From Bradyrhizobium sp. JYMT SZCCT0428 (GTDB lineage Bacteria; Pseudomonadota; Alphaproteobacteria; Rhizobiales; Xanthobacteraceae), in assembly GCF_018131075.1 (NCBI RefSeq), contig NZ_JAFCLS010000010.1, forward strand, positions 124,001 through 188,000: a stretch of DNA of 64,000 bases, written 5' to 3'. The translations under genes were made by a program, and so were the position numbers. Positions 46,197 through 54,023 of the stretch are shown one piece after another (the first letter of the stretch is position 1; each line of letters begins with the position of its first letter). The notes below the pieces were generated by a model. That model saw only the letters and a list, made by a program, of their open reading frames with translations. It was not told the DNA's origin and searched no databases.

Positions 46197-46853
46197 TCAG
46201 TTCCTTATCCGCGGCGCCACATTCTGCTCGACGCCGGCCTTTTGTTCCGCCGCCACCGCCCGCTGGTAACCATCCCGCGCCTGCAGCCGCGCCCAATAGG
46301 CTGCGACATTGGGCCCGAAATCCTTGGCCAGACCGATATTTCCGGCCAGCCGCAACGCATAGCCGTTGGCGATATCGGCGGCGGTAAAGCGGTCCGCGCA
46401 CAGCGTTTCCGATTTACCGGTGGCGGCTTCCACGGCCCGCAGCCGCCCGAGGAACCATTTGGCATAATCGCCGGCGACCTGCGGATTGCGGCGCTCCTCG
46501 GGCTCGAGCTGGCTGTATCTCAGCACCAGCGTTTGCGGAAAGGTCAGCGTGGCGTCGGAAAAATACATCCAGTTCAGGAACGCGCCATAGGCGGGCTCGT
46601 CGGGCCCGACGATCAGCGGCGTCGGGCCGTATCTGGTGCCGATGTAGTGGCAGATGCCCGACGATTCCGTCATTTTGGTCTCGCCATCGACCATGAAGGG
46701 AATGGTGCCGAGCGGATTGATCGAGAGGTATTCCTTGGCGAACACCCGCGGCGGAAACGGCAGCATCTTGAGCTCATAGGGCAGCCCGAGCTCTTCCAGC
46801 ATCCAGAGCGGGCGGAACGAGCGCGCCCCGTCGCAGTGATAAAGCGTGATCAT
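46197..46853 (-). CDS. Glutathione S-transferase-like protein
   Basis: 218 residues. I choose the ATG at 46853, which overlaps the stop of the acyl-CoA dehydrogenase gene, since MITLYHCDGARSFRPLWMLEELGLPYEL is the standard thioredoxin-fold beginning of GSTs. PLGTIPFMVDGETKMTESSGICHYI contains the cis-Pro and the Glu-Ser pair that hold glutathione. The C-terminal helical domain ends with ADRFTAADIANGYALR. It could conjugate or isomerise a CoA-pathway intermediate, or simply detoxify. Its coupling to an acyl-CoA dehydrogenase suggests the former, as inference only. Confidence 0.9.
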   Translation of the reverse strand: MITLYHCDGARSFRPLWMLEELGLPYELKMLPFPPRVFAKEYLSINPLGTIPFMVDGETKMTESSGICHYIGTRYGPTPLIVGPDEPAYGAFLNWMYFSDATLTFPQTLVLRYSQLEPEERRNPQVAGDYAKWFLGRLRAVEAATGKSETLCADRFTAADIANGYALRLAGNIGLAKDFGPNVAAYWARLQARDGYQRAVAAEQKAGVEQNVAPRIRN

Positions 46854-48016
46854 CAGGCGTCCCCTTTGGTTCCCGGCAGCGTGCCCATCATCTTGCACAA
46901 CACCGTCAGCATCACCTCATCGGCGCCGCCGCCGATCGAGGTCAGGCGGCTGTCGCGATAGGCGCGGCTGACGTGTGTTTCGTTCATAAAGCCCATGCCG
47001 CCCCAGAATTGCAAACAGGCATCGGTGAGTTCGCGTCCCAGCCGTCCGGCCTTGAGCTTTGCCATGGTCGCAAGACGCGTGACGTCCTCGCCCGCCACCA
47101 GCGCCTCGGCGGCGCGGTAGATTAGAGCGCGCAACAGCTCGACCTCGGTCTGCATTTCCGCAAGCTTGAAATGAACCACCTGGTTGTCGAGGATGGTTTT
47201 GCCGAACGCTTTTCGATTGCGGGTGTATTCGATGGTCTCGGCAATGATATATTCGTGTGCCTTGAGGCAGGCCGCGGCGCCCCATAGCCGCTCCTCCTGG
47301 AACTGCACCATCTGGTAGGTAAAGCCCTTGCCTTCCTCGCCGATGCGGTTGCGCTTCGGCACCCGGACATTGTCGAAGAAAATCTGCGCGGTGTCGGACG
47401 AGCGCATGCCCATCTTGTCGAGTTTTCGCGCGACCTCGACACCCCTGCTCTCCATCGGCACGCAGATCAGCGACTTGTTGCGATGGACCTGCCCGTCGCT
47501 GGTGTTGGCGAGCAGGCAGATCCAGTCCGCCTTTACGCCATTGGTGATCCACATCTTGCCGCCATTGATGACGTAATCGTCGCCATCCGAGCGGGCATTG
47601 GTCTTGATCGAAGCGACATCGGAGCCGGCACCCGGCTCGGACACGCCGATGCAGGCCACCGCATCGCCCGCGATCGCGGGCGCCAGAAATTCGCGGCGCA
47701 CTTCATCGGAGCCGAACCGCGCCAGCGCCGGGGTGGCCATGTCGGTCTGCACTCCGATCGCCATCGGCACGCCGCCGCAATGGATGGCGCCGAGCTCTTC
47801 GGCCATCATCAGCGCGTAGCTGTAATCAAGCCCCTGCCCGCCGAATTCGACGGGCTTGTTGAGGCCGAGGAAGCCGAGATCGCCGAGCTTCTTGAACAGT
47901 TCATGCGAGGGAAACTGTCCGACCTCCTCCCATTCGTCGACGAACGGATTGATTTCGGCGGCGATGAATTTTTGCAAGGCCCGGCGCGGTTCGTCGTGGT
48001 CGGCGGTGAAGAGCAT
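46853..48016 (-). CDS. Acyl-CoA dehydrogenase
   Basis: 387 residues of the FAD-dependent acyl-CoA dehydrogenase family, oxidising an acyl-CoA to the trans-2-enoyl-CoA. Visible: ACIGVSEPGAGSDVASIKTNA and YVINGGKMWITNGVKADWI (FAD/substrate motifs), RNRKAFGKTILDNQVVHFKLAEMQTEVELLRAL, and the C-terminal QFWGGMGFMNETHVSRAYRDSRLTSIGGGADEVM. The usual catalytic Glu of the YEGT motif is Gly here (IGGGADE), so the base is probably the Glu in QEERLWGA, as in isovaleryl-CoA dehydrogenase. First gene of a two-gene unit with the GST-like gene. Confidence 0.92.
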   Translation of the reverse strand: MLFTADHDEPRRALQKFIAAEINPFVDEWEEVGQFPSHELFKKLGDLGFLGLNKPVEFGGQGLDYSYALMMAEELGAIHCGGVPMAIGVQTDMATPALARFGSDEVRREFLAPAIAGDAVACIGVSEPGAGSDVASIKTNARSDGDDYVINGGKMWITNGVKADWICLLANTSDGQVHRNKSLICVPMESRGVEVARKLDKMGMRSSDTAQIFFDNVRVPKRNRIGEEGKGFTYQMVQFQEERLWGAAACLKAHEYIIAETIEYTRNRKAFGKTILDNQVVHFKLAEMQTEVELLRALIYRAAEALVAGEDVTRLATMAKLKAGRLGRELTDACLQFWGGMGFMNETHVSRAYRDSRLTSIGGGADEVMLTVLCKMMGTLPGTKGDA

Positions 48017-48050
48017 GTGTTAGTCGGCTCCATACGGAACTTGGTTTTCT

Positions 48051-48141
48051 CGTCATGGCCGGGCTTGTCCCGGCCATCCACGTCTTTCTTGCTGAACCAC
48101 CGTCAAGGCGTGGATGCCCGGGACAAGCCCGGGCATGACGG
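48051..48141. repeat. Dispersed inverted repeat, family A copy 3
   Basis: CGTCATGGCCGGGCTTG and CAAGCCCGGGCATGACG arms, with CCACGTCTT / AAGGCGTGG inside. It lies between the two acyl-CoA dehydrogenase genes on the same strand. Confidence 0.8.
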
Positions 48142-48151
48142 TTGTTTATCG

Positions 48152-49306
48152 TCAGAGCCCCATCTGCCTCGACGCCAGATCCTTCATGATCTCCTCCGTG
48201 CCGCCGCCGATGGCATTGACCTTCACCTCGCGGTAGATGCGCTCGACCTTGATGCCGCGCATGAAGCCGGCGCCGCCGAAAATCTGCACGGCCTCAGAGG
48301 CGCAGAACGCCATGGTCTGGGTCGCCTGGTTCTTCATCATGCAGATTTCGGCGACCGGGCTTTCGCCCTGGCCGAGCCGCCATGCCAGCATTTCCAGCAT
48401 CGCCTGCGAGGCCGCGACCTTTTGCGCCATGTCGACCAGCTTGTGGCGGATCACCTGGTGCTGCGCGATCGGTCTTCCAAAAGTCTGGCGCTCCTTGGCG
48501 TAGGCGATCGCGTCCTCGACGCAGACGCGCGCGTAAGCCGTGCAGCTCGCCGCCATGCCCATCCGCTCGCTGTTGAAGTTGTGCATGATCAGCTTGAATC
48601 CCTGGCCTTCCTCGCCGAGCAGGTTTTCGACCGGCACGCGGCATTCGTCGAAATGCAGCGTCGCGGTGTCCGACGCCCACCAGCCCATCTTCTTGAGTTT
48701 GGTGCGCGAAAGCCCCGGCGTATCGCCCTCGATCAGGAGCAGGCTGACGCCGCCGGCGCCCTCACCGCCGGTACGCACCGCGACGGTCAGATAATCGGCC
48801 CGCATGCCCGAGGTAATGAACGTCTTTTCGCCGCTGACGACATAATGGTCGCCGTCGCGGCGCGCCTTGGTGCGGAGATTGGCGACGTCGGAGCCGCCGC
48901 TCGGTTCGGTGATCGCCAGCGCCGATATCTTCTTGCCCGACAGCACCTCGGGCAGCACCCGCGCCTTGATCTCGGGGCGGGCGGCGCGCGCGATCGGCGG
49001 CGAGCCGATGGTGTGGCTCATCAGGCTGGAGGAGACACCGCCCGCGCCGGCACGCGCGAGTTCCTGCGAGGCGACGATTTTCATGAACTGGTCGGCAGCG
49101 ACGCCGCCATATTCCTCGGGGAAACCGAGCCCCAGCAGGCCGATCTCGGCGGCCTTGGCGTAGAGCGCGCGCGGAAACTCGCCGGCCTCGTCCCATTCAT
49201 GGGCATAGGGCTCGATCTCACGCGTCACAAAGCGCCGCATCACGTCGCGAAACGCTTCGTGATCCGCATTGTAAAACGGGCTGTTCGCCTTTGTCCGCTC
49301 CAGCAT
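48152..49306 (-). CDS. Acyl-CoA dehydrogenase (second)
   Basis: 384 residues with GGGAGGAC before the ATG. ALAITEPSGGSDVANLRTKA, YVVSGEKTFITSGMRADYL, RQTFGRPIAQHQVIRHKLVDMAQ and the C-terminal IFGGAGFMRGIKVERIYREVKVNAIGGGTEEIM are the family motifs. As in its neighbour, the YEGT Glu is Gly, while a Glu stands in NFNSERMGMAA at the alternative catalytic site. The sequence differs clearly from the first dehydrogenase, so this is not a recent duplication. It is divergent from a binding-protein gene across about 170 bases. Confidence 0.92.
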   Translation of the reverse strand: MLERTKANSPFYNADHEAFRDVMRRFVTREIEPYAHEWDEAGEFPRALYAKAAEIGLLGLGFPEEYGGVAADQFMKIVASQELARAGAGGVSSSLMSHTIGSPPIARAARPEIKARVLPEVLSGKKISALAITEPSGGSDVANLRTKARRDGDHYVVSGEKTFITSGMRADYLTVAVRTGGEGAGGVSLLLIEGDTPGLSRTKLKKMGWWASDTATLHFDECRVPVENLLGEEGQGFKLIMHNFNSERMGMAASCTAYARVCVEDAIAYAKERQTFGRPIAQHQVIRHKLVDMAQKVAASQAMLEMLAWRLGQGESPVAEICMMKNQATQTMAFCASEAVQIFGGAGFMRGIKVERIYREVKVNAIGGGTEEIMKDLASRQMGL

Positions 49307-49478
49307 GCTGTCCTCCCGACGGAATCACGATGCCTGAATCATCAGGCGTAAACTTGCGTTGAGCGGCTGACCGGCGCCCGCGCCAGCAACTCAACGCAAG
49401 ACCGGTTCCCCGGCCATGCCCTAGCCTTCTGCAAAAAAGCAATAACACAAAATCGGCAAAACGCCGGGGAGATGAAGC

Positions 49479-50687
49479 ATGATCCGATGGAGCCAATCTG
49501 TCCCGGCCATTTTCCTCGCGCTGTCGCTCGCCGCATCGTCAGCTGCCCTCGCCCAACAACCCGGCATTACCGCTACCGAAATAAAGTTCGGCAACATCAT
49601 GCCGTATAGCGGCCCGGCCTCGGCGCTCAGCGTCGTCGGCAAGGCCTTTGCGGGCTACTTCGACATGGTCAACGAGAAGGGCGGCGTCAACGGGCGCAAG
49701 CTCAACATGGTCTCGCTCGACGACGGCTTCTCACCGCCGAAGACGGTCGAGGCAACGCGGCGGCTGGTCGAAAGCGACAACGTCGCCTTCATGTTCGGCA
49801 CCATGGGCACCGCGCCGAGTTCGGCGACCGCGAAATATCTCAACGGCGCCAAAGTGCCGCACCTGTTCCTGATCTCATCCGCGTCGAAATGGAACGATCC
49901 GGTCAACCAGCCCTGGCTGATGGCGCTGCCCTGGGCGCCGAATTACGTCGAGGAAGCCGGCATCGACGTGCGCTATGCGCGCGCCAAGAATCCAAACGCA
50001 CGATTTGCGATCCTTTACCAGAACGATGACGCCGGGAAGGATTACCTGCGCGGCGTCAAAGAGGCGCTTGGCGCCGACGCCGACAAGGCGATCGCGCTGG
50101 CATCGAGCTTCGAAGTCGCCGATCCCAGCGTGGATTCGCAGATCCTGACGCTTGCCAACACCAAGGCCGACGTTTTCCTGATCTACAGCGTGACGCCGCG
50201 CGCCTGCGCGCAGGCGATCCGCAAGGCCTATGAGACCGGCTGGCGGCCGATGCGCTTCATCTCCTCGGGCTGCGCCAACAAAGAAACCGTGATGGTGCCG
50301 GCGGGCCTGGAGGCCGCGAGCGGCATCATGTCGGTCGGATCGTTAAAGCCCTATGCGGCCGACTCCCAAGATCCCGACCTGATCGCCTACCGCGAATTCA
50401 TGAAGGCGCGGGTGCCGAATGTCGATCCGGCGAATTTCGCCGCCGGCTATGGCTACATGGTGGCCCAGGCGCTGGTGGTGGTGCTGGAGCAGTGCAAGAA
50501 CGATCTGAGCCGCGAGAACATCATGGCGCAGGCCGCCAACCTCAGGGATGTGCAACTGCCGCTCTTGATGCCGGGCGTCAAGCTCAACACCTCACCGAAA
50601 GACTATCGACCCATCAAGGACGGCCACATGGTCGAGTTTCGCGACGGCCAGTTCAATGTCATCAGCGAGTTGCTGCGGGGTTCGTGA
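49479..50687 (+). CDS. Branched-chain-type ABC substrate-binding protein (second orphan)
   Basis: 402 residues with signal peptide (IFLALSLAASSAALAQQ) and GGGAG upstream of the ATG. ITATEIKFGNIMPYSGPASALSVVGKAFAGYFDMVNEKGGVNGRKL is the typical opening of Leu/Ile/Val-binding-like proteins of the subgroup found with aromatic or fatty-acid degradation genes in Bradyrhizobium and Rhodopseudomonas. No permease or ATPase is nearby. It is divergent from the second acyl-CoA dehydrogenase and upstream of an acyl-CoA ligase, which supports a carboxylate ligand. Confidence 0.9.
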   Translation: MIRWSQSVPAIFLALSLAASSAALAQQPGITATEIKFGNIMPYSGPASALSVVGKAFAGYFDMVNEKGGVNGRKLNMVSLDDGFSPPKTVEATRRLVESDNVAFMFGTMGTAPSSATAKYLNGAKVPHLFLISSASKWNDPVNQPWLMALPWAPNYVEEAGIDVRYARAKNPNARFAILYQNDDAGKDYLRGVKEALGADADKAIALASSFEVADPSVDSQILTLANTKADVFLIYSVTPRACAQAIRKAYETGWRPMRFISSGCANKETVMVPAGLEAASGIMSVGSLKPYAADSQDPDLIAYREFMKARVPNVDPANFAAGYGYMVAQALVVVLEQCKNDLSRENIMAQAANLRDVQLPLLMPGVKLNTSPKDYRPIKDGHMVEFRDGQFNVISELLRGS

Positions 50688-51024
50688 AGTAGCTCGCTCC
50701 CCCGTTTCTCAGAGTCTGACTCAATCGCACACGAGACCGCGGGTGCGGCGCGCCCGGCATTCCCTGCACCCTCTATGGAGGGTTAAGGAGATTCGATGGC
50801 AAGCCTCGGGCGCAATGCGCGGCGAGATCGTGAAGGTGTGTTTGCGTGATTCTATTCCTGTCGTCCGGGCGAAGGCCGGGACGACGCGTGATCTACCTAA
50901 ACCGGCTGGTGCGTCGCCCACTCCCAGCCACTCCACGCAAGACAGTATCCCCATATGACTTCTCAACTGCTAGAATGCCATCAAGCAAACCGGCAGCACG
51001 AGACCGCCGGATGTGGAGGAAACC
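50688..51024. other. Intergenic region dominated by repeats
   Basis: No gene is supported here. It holds the partial family G element (50726-50835) and a fragment of family F (about 50868-50905). The last hundred bases carry the leader of the acyl-CoA ligase gene. Confidence 0.55.
50726..50835 (+). repeat. Partial copy of the long structured element (family G)
   Basis: GCACACGAGACCGCGGGTGC (50727-50746) and CCGGCATTCCCTGC follow the same order and spacing as at 31308-31350, then CCTCGGGCGCA and GGCGAGA match the right end of that copy. The left half, needed for the nested hairpin, is absent. Confidence 0.75.
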
Positions 51025-52572
51025 TTGTCCGTCCGCTATTACGACTGGATCGCCCATTTCGGCCGTCGCACGCCGCATAAAATCGCTGTCATCGACCTCG
51101 CCAGCCAGCGCCGGCTTTCCTATGCGGAGTTTGATGCGCGGATCTCGCTGCTCGCCACGCATCTGCGCGACAAACTCAAGATCGCGCGCGGCGACCGGGT
51201 CGCGGTGCTGGCGCTGAACACATCAGATACGCTGGAGGTGCAGTTCGCCTGCTTCCGGATCGGCGCCGTGTTCCTGCCGCTCAACACCCGCCTCACCGTT
51301 CCCGAGCTGCAGTTCATTGTCGGCGATGCCTCGCCCAAAGTCATGATCCACGACACCGATCTTGCCGAGGTCGCCCTATCGGTCGCCAAACTCTGCAACG
51401 TGTCATCGGCACTGCTGCTCGGTCCCGGCGGCTCCTATGAGACGGCGATCGCCGCGTCAAAACCGCTCGATCGCGCGGAGATGGTCACGCTCGATGACAT
51501 CTCGACCATCATGTACACCTCGGGCACAACGGGCCAGCCGAAGGGTGCGATCATCACCCACGGCATGACGTTCTGGAATTGCGTCAATCTCGGCGGCCCC
51601 GCGTACATCTCGCCGTCGTCGGTGCTGCTCACGGTGCTGCCGCTGTTCCACACCGGCGGGCTGAACTGCTACACCAACCCTGTGCTGCACGCCGGCGGCA
51701 CCGTGCTGATCATGCGCGCGTTCGATCCTGGGCTCGCGCTGCAATTGATCAGCGATCCCGCACAAGGCATCAACCAGTTCTTCGGCGTGCCCGCGATCTA
51801 CCAGTTCATGTCACAGCATCCATCATTTGCTGCAGCCGATTTCAGCCGGCTCGTGATCGGCGGTGTCGGCGGCGCACCGATGCCGGTGCCGCTGTTGAAA
51901 ACATGGGAAGCCCGCGGCGTCGCCCTGCAGCAGGGCTACGGCATGACCGAGACCAGCCCCGCGGTGCTGACGCTCGACAAGGAGGACGCCGCGCGCAAGG
52001 CCGGCTCTTCCGGCAAGCCGGTGCTGCATACGGAAGTGCGGATCGTTCGCCCTGATGGGTCAGACGCCGATGTCGGCGAACTCGGTGAACTCTGGGTCAA
52101 GGGACCGAACGTCACGCCGGGCTACTGGAACAGGCCGGACGCCAATCAATCATCCTTCACCGACGGCTGGCTGCACACCGGTGACGCCACGCGCGTCGAC
52201 GAAGAGGGTTTCTACTACATCGTCGACCGCTGGAAGGACATGTACATTTCGGGCGGCGAGAACGTCTATCCGGCCGAGGTCGAGAGCGTGCTGCATCAAT
52301 TGACGGCCATCGCCGAAGCCGCCGTGATCGGCATCCCGAACGAGCAATGGGGTGAAGTCGGCATGGCGATCGTCGCGATCAAGCCCGGCCATACGCTGTC
52401 AGCCGACGAGATCCACGCGCATTGCCAGGCCAATCTGGCGCGGTTCAAATGCCCGCGGCTGATCGAGTTCGTCGACGCGCTGCCGCGCAACGCGACGGGG
52501 AAGATTCACAAGCCGACGCTGCGAAAGAATTTCAGCGTGTCGAAGCCGACCGACAAGGCCATTGCCTCGTGA
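51025..52572 (+). CDS. Acyl-CoA ligase (AMP-forming, ANL superfamily)
   Basis: 515 residues from the TTG at 51025, which has GGAGG five bases before it; a GTG four codons upstream is the alternative and would place the ribosome site inside the gene. Motifs: IMYTSGTTGQPKGAIITHG (P-loop), LPLFHTGGLN, GYGMTETSPAVL, GWLHTGDATRVDEEGFYYIVDR and NATGKIHKPTLR with the catalytic lysine. It resembles medium/long-chain fatty-acid-CoA ligases. It ends just before a strong intrinsic terminator shared with cspA. Confidence 0.92.
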   Translation: MSVRYYDWIAHFGRRTPHKIAVIDLASQRRLSYAEFDARISLLATHLRDKLKIARGDRVAVLALNTSDTLEVQFACFRIGAVFLPLNTRLTVPELQFIVGDASPKVMIHDTDLAEVALSVAKLCNVSSALLLGPGGSYETAIAASKPLDRAEMVTLDDISTIMYTSGTTGQPKGAIITHGMTFWNCVNLGGPAYISPSSVLLTVLPLFHTGGLNCYTNPVLHAGGTVLIMRAFDPGLALQLISDPAQGINQFFGVPAIYQFMSQHPSFAAADFSRLVIGGVGGAPMPVPLLKTWEARGVALQQGYGMTETSPAVLTLDKEDAARKAGSSGKPVLHTEVRIVRPDGSDADVGELGELWVKGPNVTPGYWNRPDANQSSFTDGWLHTGDATRVDEEGFYYIVDRWKDMYISGGENVYPAEVESVLHQLTAIAEAAVIGIPNEQWGEVGMAIVAIKPGHTLSADEIHAHCQANLARFKCPRLIEFVDALPRNATGKIHKPTLRKNFSVSKPTDKAIAS

Positions 52573-52590
52573 TGATGTGCTGGCAACGAA

Positions 52591-52618
52591 AAGCCCGCCG
52601 ATTTGCATCGGCGGGCTT
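52591..52618. terminator. Intrinsic terminator between acyl-CoA ligase and cold-shock genes
   Basis: AAGCCCGCCGAT (52591-52602), loop TTGC and ATCGGCGGGCTT (52607-52618) form a perfect 12-bp stem. It lies between convergent genes and is flanked by AA/TT on both sides, so it could stop transcription from either direction. Confidence 0.85.
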
Positions 52619-52682
52619 CTGTATCAGAGGCTAATTAGAGGATCCCAGTACATCCGTGGTAATCCGTAATCAGCAACCTTTG

Positions 52683-52892
52683 TTAGTCGACGCGAAGGTT
52701 CTCAGCGCTGGTCTTGCCGCGCATCGGGTCCTTCTTCGCTTCGAACGAGATCTTCTGACCTTCGTTGAGCGAGCTCAGGCCTGCGCGTTCGACAGCCGAG
52801 ATGTGAACGAACACGTCCGTTCCGCCATCGTCGGGCTGAATGAAGCCAAAACCCTTGGTCGCGTTAAACCACTTAACTGTTCCGGTAGCCAT
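52683..52892 (-). CDS. cspA: Cold-shock protein (CspA family)
   Basis: 69 residues, a single cold-shock domain that binds single-stranded RNA and DNA. RNP1 KGFGFIQ and RNP2 VFVHIS are intact, preceded by [15 protein letters not shown] use the ATG at 52892; the open frame extends seven codons further. The message would have a long leader (the 170 bases up to the next gene), as is common for cspA-type genes, which may allow temperature-dependent control. The paralogue type cannot be decided. Confidence 0.95.
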   Translation of the reverse strand: MATGTVKWFNATKGFGFIQPDDGGTDVFVHISAVERAGLSSLNEGQKISFEAKKDPMRGKTSAENLRVD

Positions 52893-53067
52893 GTAACTAT
52901 CTCCAAGATGCACAAATGCGCTTTGCTCACACGACCTCCGCGTGAGCTTGATCCGATTTCAACGATGTCTTGGGGATGGGCCGGTGTCGGCGTAGTCAAC
53001 AAGGCAAACGACAATTCGAATAGACCGGATATAGGCGACGATTGCGGCAAATACAAGGGCGCAACGG

Positions 53068-53832
53068 TTAACCGGGTAAAAACATGGCAAACGGCTCGTC
53101 GATCGTCCGCCGCAGACGCTCGCGATACAGCGCATAATTGACATTATCGGACGAAATGCGCCCAAAACTCGGGTTTGCGACCATCTTGATCGGCACATAG
53201 GCGATCGGAGCAGCAATCGGCGTCAGCATGGAACCGCGCCCCGCCAGCAGCGTGGTGATGATGCCGTACATTTCACCAGATATCGCCACGCGCGCCACCG
53301 TGATCAGGCGATGCTGACCGTTCCGGTTGGTGACGAGATAGATGTGGCCGGACTGGTTCGGCACCGCGACTTCGCCGAATTGGGTGTACAGGGCATCCTG
53401 CCGCTCGCCTTCGTGGAATACGAGCGATGAGGCCGCATCGCTCCAGACAATCTCGGTGAGGTAGGCGAAGATCGCGTCCTTGTCGCCGAACGACGGCCGT
53501 ATCGTGACATAAGCGCCTTCGATCCACGCCACCGCGCGGCGCGAATAGGCGCCCAACCCATCCGGCGCGATGTCGCCGTTGACGGCAGCGGCCGGCGCCG
53601 GCGCGTCAGGCGTCTTGCGCAGCGATACGCCGAGCGCCTGTTCGAGCCGCACCGTGGTCGCGAGCGTGAACGGACGGCGGCCGCCGAGCACCTTCTCCAG
53701 CGTCGAAAGGCTGAGTTTTGCGAGCTCGGCCAGCGATTGCCGGGAGATGCGGCGGCGGGCGATCTCTTCCCGAATGGTATCGGCGATCTGCCGGCTTTGT
53801 TCGGCGGAAAGCTGCTTGTCCGGCGTCGGCAT
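53068..53832 (-). CDS. XRE-family helix-turn-helix regulator with C-terminal sensory domain
   Basis: About 254 residues (ATG 53832; a GTG two codons earlier is possible). The N-terminal HTH reads SRQSLAELAKLSLSTLEKVLGGRRPF (about residues 30-55). After a Pro/Ala linker comes a domain beginning AYSRRAVAWIEGAYVTIRPSFGDKDAIFAYLTEIVW that I do not recognise; it looks like a ligand-sensing domain and contains GHIYLVTNRNGQHRLITVARV. It is divergent from the sortase-substrate gene with 191 bases between them, so it may regulate that locus. Confidence 0.82.
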   Translation of the reverse strand: MPTPDKQLSAEQSRQIADTIREEIARRRISRQSLAELAKLSLSTLEKVLGGRRPFTLATTVRLEQALGVSLRKTPDAPAPAAAVNGDIAPDGLGAYSRRAVAWIEGAYVTIRPSFGDKDAIFAYLTEIVWSDAASSLVFHEGERQDALYTQFGEVAVPNQSGHIYLVTNRNGQHRLITVARVAISGEMYGIITTLLAGRGSMLTPIAAPIAYVPIKMVANPSFGRISSDNVNYALYRERLRRTIDEPFAMFLPG

Positions 53833-54023
53833 CGTCACCCCTGTTCGGCCTGTTTGGGTACTCTACCAGACGCACAATCCATCACAAACCCGCACAAAGC
53901 CGCTCCTGCCGTGGCGCACGGCGCTGGCGTCGGGCTGAACAATGCCGATCATTCCGCTCGCGCCAGTCAGCGCGTTACCGGAGATTCCTTCCCACGACGA
54001 ACACGTCGCACGGAGTGAAGGAA

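Noticed and set aside
13831..48141. CRISPR array suspicion for repeated palindromes
   Set aside because: Copies are far apart, not regularly spaced, and no cas gene is present.
47483..49351. 622-aa plus-strand frame across two acyl-CoA dehydrogenase genes and a repeat
   Set aside because: It spans two real genes and an intergenic palindrome, which no true gene would do.
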